Source: SIG575 sp964474295 (lineage in GTDB: Bacteria > Bacillota > Clostridia > Oscillospirales > Acutalibacteraceae). From it: a stretch of DNA of 64,000 bases. Below are positions 60,499 through 64,000 of the stretch, piece by piece (position 1 is the stretch's first letter; the number at the start of each line of letters is the position of its first letter). The DNA lies in contig CAYYRN010000004.1 in assembly GCA_964474295.1 (NCBI GenBank), forward strand, positions 8,650 to 72,649. Reading direction: 5' to 3'. The notes under the pieces were generated by a model that saw only the letters and a list, made by a program, of their open reading frames with translations, ran no database searches and was not told where the DNA came from. The position numbers were made by a program, and so were the translations under genes.

Positions 60499-61629
60499 TT
60501 ATTTGTCAAGATGCGACAATGCCTCCGACATAATATTATCCCATGAATATTTATCCATAGCAAAACGCCTCATTTGCGTTACGGTATCTTTGTTGTCTTT
60601 GTATGATGAATAAAACTTAAACAATGTGTTTATGTCAATCGGTGATTCATCGGACGGAACATTAAAAATAAACGGATAACCGCTTTCGACCGACGGCTCT
60701 TCACCGGAATAAACATAGGGCAGACCTTTTGCAAAATATTCTTTTGTTTTAAGCCCTGTATCTTTCTTGCCGCCCATTCTGTGCTGACCGAGAGGCCCTA
60801 AACCGAGATTGCATTTGTTGTAAATTTCTTCAAGCTCGTTACCGTATTTTTTGCCGTACAAAAACACATATTCGTTCAAATTACATTTTTTAATTAATTC
60901 TTTAGTCTTATCGCTTACAACACCGACAAGGTGTAAGTTAACGATTTTGTCGGGATTGGTTTTGTAATATTCGCACATACCGTTTATGATGCGGTCGTAA
61001 GCGTGGTATATTCTTTCGTTAGACACCGAAATTATGTTAAGCTCATCCGGATTTCCGCAATAATTGTGTTCTGAAAACTTGTCTGTATCAACACCCATAT
61101 TCATCATATATGCCTTAACGCCGAACAGACTTTCAAATGTTCCTTCGGATAAAAAATATTCCAAATATTTCGGTAGCTTCTTTTGATTGATTTTAAATAA
61201 AAGTTTTGTATATTTGCCCGAAAGTGTGTCAAATTTCATTCCGGGGAAATAGGCCAGCGATTCAGCTATTATTTTGGCGCCTGAGGATTTAAGTGATTTC
61301 AGTATTTTGAAAAAAAGTTTGTTCGGAGGGCCTATGCGTATATATCCGATATCAAAATTGCTGTCTTTTTTTAAAAAATCAACGGCTGTTTTTTGAAGAA
61401 TAAAATATCTTGTTAATTTTTTGATTTTACCATTTTCGGAAATATACTTTTTTTGAAAAACGATTTCATCATTGTCATCGCAAATAACGGCACCGTCTTT
61501 TTTGTAAGCGGAATAGTAAACACAATAGCCAAGCTTACGCAGTGTGGTTATTTCCGAAGAAATTTTTTTCGTTATGCCGATTGAACGGTCATCGGGGGTA
61601 TAATTTGCAAAGAAAAAAATACGTTTCAT
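60499..61629 (-). CDS. Glycosyltransferase (GT1/GT4 superfamily)
   Basis: The 376-residue protein has a C-terminal donor-binding half with VSNERIYHAYDRIINGM, NLHLVGVVSDKTKELI, FLYGKKYGNELEEIYNKCNLGLGPLGQHR (in part) and GLKTKEYFAKGLPYVYSG, which is a typical GT-B order. The N-terminal half is divergent. Its sugar and acceptor are unknown. It starts two bases from the end of the next upstream gene (minus strand), so they are co-transcribed. Confidence 0.78.
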   Translation of the reverse strand: MKRIFFFANYTPDDRSIGITKKISSEITTLRKLGYCVYYSAYKKDGAVICDDNDEIVFQKKYISENGKIKKLTRYFILQKTAVDFLKKDSNFDIGYIRIGPPNKLFFKILKSLKSSGAKIIAESLAYFPGMKFDTLSGKYTKLLFKINQKKLPKYLEYFLSEGTFESLFGVKAYMMNMGVDTDKFSEHNYCGNPDELNIISVSNERIYHAYDRIINGMCEYYKTNPDKIVNLHLVGVVSDKTKELIKKCNLNEYVFLYGKKYGNELEEIYNKCNLGLGPLGQHRMGGKKDTGLKTKEYFAKGLPYVYSGEEPSVESGYPFIFNVPSDESPIDINTLFKFYSSYKDNKDTVTQMRRFAMDKYSWDNIMSEALSHLDK

Positions 61630-61631
61630 TT

Positions 61632-62792
61632 TTAAACCTCTTTTTTCTTGTTGAGTTGAATTTCTATCTCGTCAAGGTAGTTTTCTATAACTTTTTTTCT
61701 ATCAAATTCGGAACAGATTTTTTCTCTGCCGAGAGCCCCCATTTCTGCTCTTTTTTCGTTGGGAAGCGATAAAAATTCTTCGATTTTTTCAATAAGCTCA
61801 TCTGCATTTCCACCGTGGTAAATAAATCCTGTTTCACCGTTGTTGACGGTTTCGCGGCAACCGGCATTATCCGTGGTTATAATGGGACGTCCCGTTGCGG
61901 CTGTTTCAAGCAGTGCATTGCTCATACCCTCACCGTAGACGGACGGATGTATCGTGGCGTGCGAACGTGCAAGAAACGGTGCAACGTCATTTTGATTTCC
62001 TCTGTAAACCACAATTCCCTGCTTTTCAAGCTCTGCCAGCTCCTGCTCGTAATGGCTTTCGGTAGGTTCAACAAACCCAACCAAATTAAATTCGGTGTTG
62101 GGATATTTTGCTTTTATTGTTTTTGCCGCCGTTAAGTAGTCATCAACACCCTTGTCACGAAGTATTCTTCCTATGTAGTTGAAAACCACGGTTTCGCCGG
62201 AAATTCCGTCGCCGCCGTCGGGATAAGGCTTGAAAGAAAACTTTTCTATGTTTACTCCGCTGCCGGGAATCAAACGGTGCTTGCCCTTTATCATACCGCT
62301 GTCAAGTGCAAGCTGCATATTCGTTGAATTTTGGAACATAACGCAGGAAGAACCTCTGTAAGCAAATTTGAAAAGCTGCATTATAAAATTTTTCAGAAAT
62401 CCTTTTTTGTTGAGTATGCTTCCGAAACCCGTCACGTTGTTTATGTACGGTATTTTAAGCTGCTTTGCCGCAATGCTTGCGTAAACGTTGGGCTTTGCGG
62501 TGAAAGTAAGAACCACATCGGGACGATAATCGCGAAAAAGCTTTAAGTAATGCAAATAAAGCTTAAAATCCGAAAATACGTTTGTACCTCTGCGGTCGAT
62601 TACGGGATTATCGTAAGTGTAATTTATGTTTTTCATCAATTCGAGCTTTTCGCCGTAAGAGCAGGAAAGCAGCATATCGTATCCGGCATCCGTAATTGCT
62701 TCGATAAGTTCTTTTCTGAAACAATACACATGCTCATCATTGTTTGCCAAAAGTGCAACCAACGGTTTTTGCCGTTCCTTTTCGTTCTTCAT
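61632..62792 (-). CDS. Family 4 glycosyltransferase (PglA/CapM-like)
   Basis: The 386-residue protein is a GT4 enzyme: RRGTNVFSDFKLY, VVLTFTAKPNVYASIAAK, NNVTGFGSIL, IGRILRDKGVDDYLTA, and HPSVYGEGMSNALLETAATGRPII (in part) with the EX7E pattern. This signature is shared with transferases that add N-acetylgalactosamine to undecaprenyl-linked sugars (PglA-like). ATG 62792 is preferred over an in-frame GTG at 62804; the ribosome site GGATGTGA is weak. It heads the three-gene operon. Confidence 0.87.
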   Translation of the reverse strand: MKNEKERQKPLVALLANNDEHVYCFRKELIEAITDAGYDMLLSCSYGEKLELMKNINYTYDNPVIDRRGTNVFSDFKLYLHYLKLFRDYRPDVVLTFTAKPNVYASIAAKQLKIPYINNVTGFGSILNKKGFLKNFIMQLFKFAYRGSSCVMFQNSTNMQLALDSGMIKGKHRLIPGSGVNIEKFSFKPYPDGGDGISGETVVFNYIGRILRDKGVDDYLTAAKTIKAKYPNTEFNLVGFVEPTESHYEQELAELEKQGIVVYRGNQNDVAPFLARSHATIHPSVYGEGMSNALLETAATGRPIITTDNAGCRETVNNGETGFIYHGGNADELIEKIEEFLSLPNEKRAEMGALGREKICSEFDRKKVIENYLDEIEIQLNKKKEV

Positions 62793-62854
62793 TTTCACAT
62801 CCACACTTTCAATAATTAATTAAATATGATTTTACTCCATAACAAACCGAGTTT

Positions 62855-62883
62855 ATTATACATTAATCAAATGTTAAAAGCAA
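62855..62883 (-). promoter_or_regulatory. Promoter of the glycosyltransferase operon
   Basis: On the minus strand TTGCTT (62878-62883) and TATAAT (62855-62860) are 17 bases apart, about 55 bases before the start at 62792. Confidence 0.68.
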
Positions 62884-62988
62884 TAGATTTTAGTTTATTT
62901 TATATTAAATATAATTATGTTTTTCACCAATATTTCAAAATAAAATTCCCTAAAGAAAATTTAAAATATCGAGAAGTAAAAATATAAA

Positions 62989-63432
62989 TTATTTTCCGTT
63001 TTCAACCTTGAAAGAGTATGATGCGTTGCTTACAATTTCCGTCATATCCGCACCTTTTAAAGCGTATTCTCCGTTAACGTAAAATGCCCAATATGTTCCG
63101 TCTTTTTCGTAGTCCGCACTAATTCCGTTTACCTTTTTCACATAAATTCCGTACTGACCTTTTTCACCCGAAATCAGATTAAGCTCCTCCAACGCATCAC
63201 CGACCGTTGTTTTGTTTGTATGTACCTCGAAATTTTCCTCATTTCCGTTTAAATCGGTCACGGTAAAATAAAACTGTTTTTCGCCCTTGCCGACAACCGA
63301 AAAATTATCGCTTTTTTCCGAAACGGTTGTCGCTTCGGTTTCCGTTTCAAAATTCTTGCCTCCGCAAGCCGACGCAAGAAGCATCAAAGAAAGGGCGATT
63401 AAAATACACATTGCGGATTTTAAAATTTTCAT
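62989..63432 (-). CDS. DUF4430-domain lipoprotein
   Basis: The 147-residue protein has a lipoprotein signal (MKILKSAMCILIALSLMLLA) with lipobox LASAC, so it should be anchored outside the membrane. A short Thr/Glu-rich linker leads to a domain with VTDLNGNEENFEV, TTVGDALEELNLI, and TYWAFYVNGEYALKGADMTE (in part), matching DUF4430, a fold shared with the C-terminal domain of transcobalamin. The role may be ligand binding at the surface; this is an inference. ATG 63432 follows CGGAGAAAAACAATT. Confidence 0.85.
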   Translation of the reverse strand: MKILKSAMCILIALSLMLLASACGGKNFETETEATTVSEKSDNFSVVGKGEKQFYFTVTDLNGNEENFEVHTNKTTVGDALEELNLISGEKGQYGIYVKKVNGISADYEKDGTYWAFYVNGEYALKGADMTEIVSNASYSFKVENGK

Positions 63433-63457
63433 AATTGTTTTTCTCCGTTTTTTTTTA

Positions 63458-63486
63458 ATTTTATCATATCGCAGAAAAATAATCAA
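63458..63486 (-). promoter_or_regulatory. Promoter of the DUF4430 lipoprotein gene
   Basis: On the minus strand TTGATT (63481-63486) and TAAAAT (63458-63463) are 17 bases apart. Confidence 0.65.
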
Positions 63487-63589
63487 ATTAATTGCAATTG
63501 TGAAAGCGGTTTACCGTAATAAAACGTTATTCTGTTTTTCTCCATTTCGAGAGAGCGAGTAATAATAAAAAGCATAACACAAAGCCATT

Positions 63590-64000
63590 GCAATAGGTCT
63601 ACAGCCTACAACGGAATAAATCCCATTCATCACAGCAAACGCCATACCACCGCAAACAACGGCAAGGCGGTTTTGTTCGGTGTTGTCACTTATTTAGTGA
63701 AAGCAGGAACAACGGCGAAAACAAAAGTCGTTTGTGTAGTGTGGTAGCCTATTTATTGCAAGGGTGAAAGCACACCGCACCGCCACGCACCCAACGGACA
63801 GTTTTGTCCCACCCTTTGCGGTTAAGAGTGTAAGGCAACCGCCGAACACGAACAACACCGACAAGGTACACCATTTGCGGTTAAGTAGTGTAAGGCACAA
63901 AAGACCGCCTACAAGCAACGGCAAACCGCCGTTGTTCGGGTGGTGCGGTTAAGTAGTGTAAGGCACAAAAGACCGCCTACAAGCAAAAGCAAACCGCTTT
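63590..64000. repeat. Repeat-rich non-coding tail of the window
   Basis: No credible gene is seen from 63487 to the window end. A 43-base unit beginning TGCGGTTAAGTAGTGTAAGG is exact at 63876-63918 and 63944-63986 (68 bases apart). A shorter, imperfect copy begins at 63817 and lacks a two-base segment. The text between copies also recurs loosely (for example CAACGGCAA...GCCGTTGTTCGG at about 63916-63939, and a relative near 63657). The array runs past the window edge. Short open frames here overlap the repeats and look spurious. Confidence 0.75.
63916..63934. repeat. Short inverted repeat within the repeat tail
   Basis: CAACGGC (63916-63922) pairs with GCCGTTG (63928-63934) around a five-base loop; it sits between the two exact 43-base copies. 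Confidence 0.6.

Noticed and set aside
63694..63952. Two short overlapping open frames in the repeat tail
   Set aside because: They run on opposite strands through the direct repeats, lack ribosome sites, and have unusual Arg/Thr/Pro or Cys-rich composition.
63876..63986. CRISPR array
   Set aside because: Only two exact copies are seen. The unit is 43 bases with a 25-base spacer, the spacer text recurs loosely elsewhere, and no cas gene is in the window.

Overview
The window reads as chromosomal DNA of a Gram-positive, spore-forming or spore-derived Clostridia species (Eubacteriales, most like the Oscillospiraceae/Ruminococcaceae). The reasons are moderate-to-low GC, AGGAGG-type ribosome sites with many GTG and TTG starts, textbook sigma-A promoters (TTGACA, 17 bases, TATAAT), the sporulation genes yabP and yabQ, a SigH-like sigma factor, a cohesin-like surface protein, and Firmicutes gene orders (rel-dtd-MBL-hemZ; spoVB-like-mazG-HU-rqcP-yabP-yabQ-divIC-S1; trmN6-rsmI). 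Nearly all of it is densely packed housekeeping DNA. I see no prophage, insertion sequence, CRISPR array, rRNA or tRNA.

Layout. 0-5 kb: a gene tail cut by the window edge, a membrane-anchored cohesin-like protein, then a three-gene lipid module (PlsC-type acyltransferase with a zinc ribbon, AMP-forming acyl ligase, acyl carrier protein). 5-8 kb, minus strand: a Fur-family regulator, a membrane-anchored protein with a repeated domain, and ComM. 8-16 kb: SigH-like factor, small zinc protein, HAD phosphatase, mfd, rpsO with a structured leader, pnp. 16-24 kb: an MFS transporter, two different flavoproteins, proB-proA, a phosphoesterase, and a convergent aldose epimerase. 24-34 kb: one long stress and metabolism operon: recJ, rel, dtd, an MBL hydrolase, hemZ, a uridine-kinase-like gene, a SpoVB-like flippase, mazG. 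34-39 kb: HU, rqcP, yabP, yabQ, divIC, an S1 protein, a DUF1858 protein, trmN6, rsmI. 39-44 kb: a poorly described membrane cluster ending in rpe, with a MecA-like gene converging on it. 44-47 kb: a small membrane protein and a GH13 amylase. 47-52 kb: tarI-tarJ-tarL-like teichoic acid genes running straight into a dnaA-family gene and maf, then mgtC. 52-59 kb: a heterodimeric ABC exporter (minus), then patatin, cytidine deaminase and pyrimidine nucleoside phosphorylase. 59-64 kb: three glycosyltransferases and a DUF4430 lipoprotein (minus), then about 570 bases without a gene whose end holds direct repeats.

Most genes serve known core functions: DNA repair, RNA turnover, translation quality control, stringent response, proline, haem and pyrimidine metabolism, and envelope synthesis. 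The least explained parts are the 39-43 kb membrane cluster, the dnaA-family gene placed next to teichoic acid genes with no dnaN or origin beside it, the zinc-ribbon acyltransferase module, the structured leaders of rpsO and mgtC, a palindromic terminator that recurs in flipped orientation, and the terminal repeat region. I found no clear case for a wholly new defence or mobile system.
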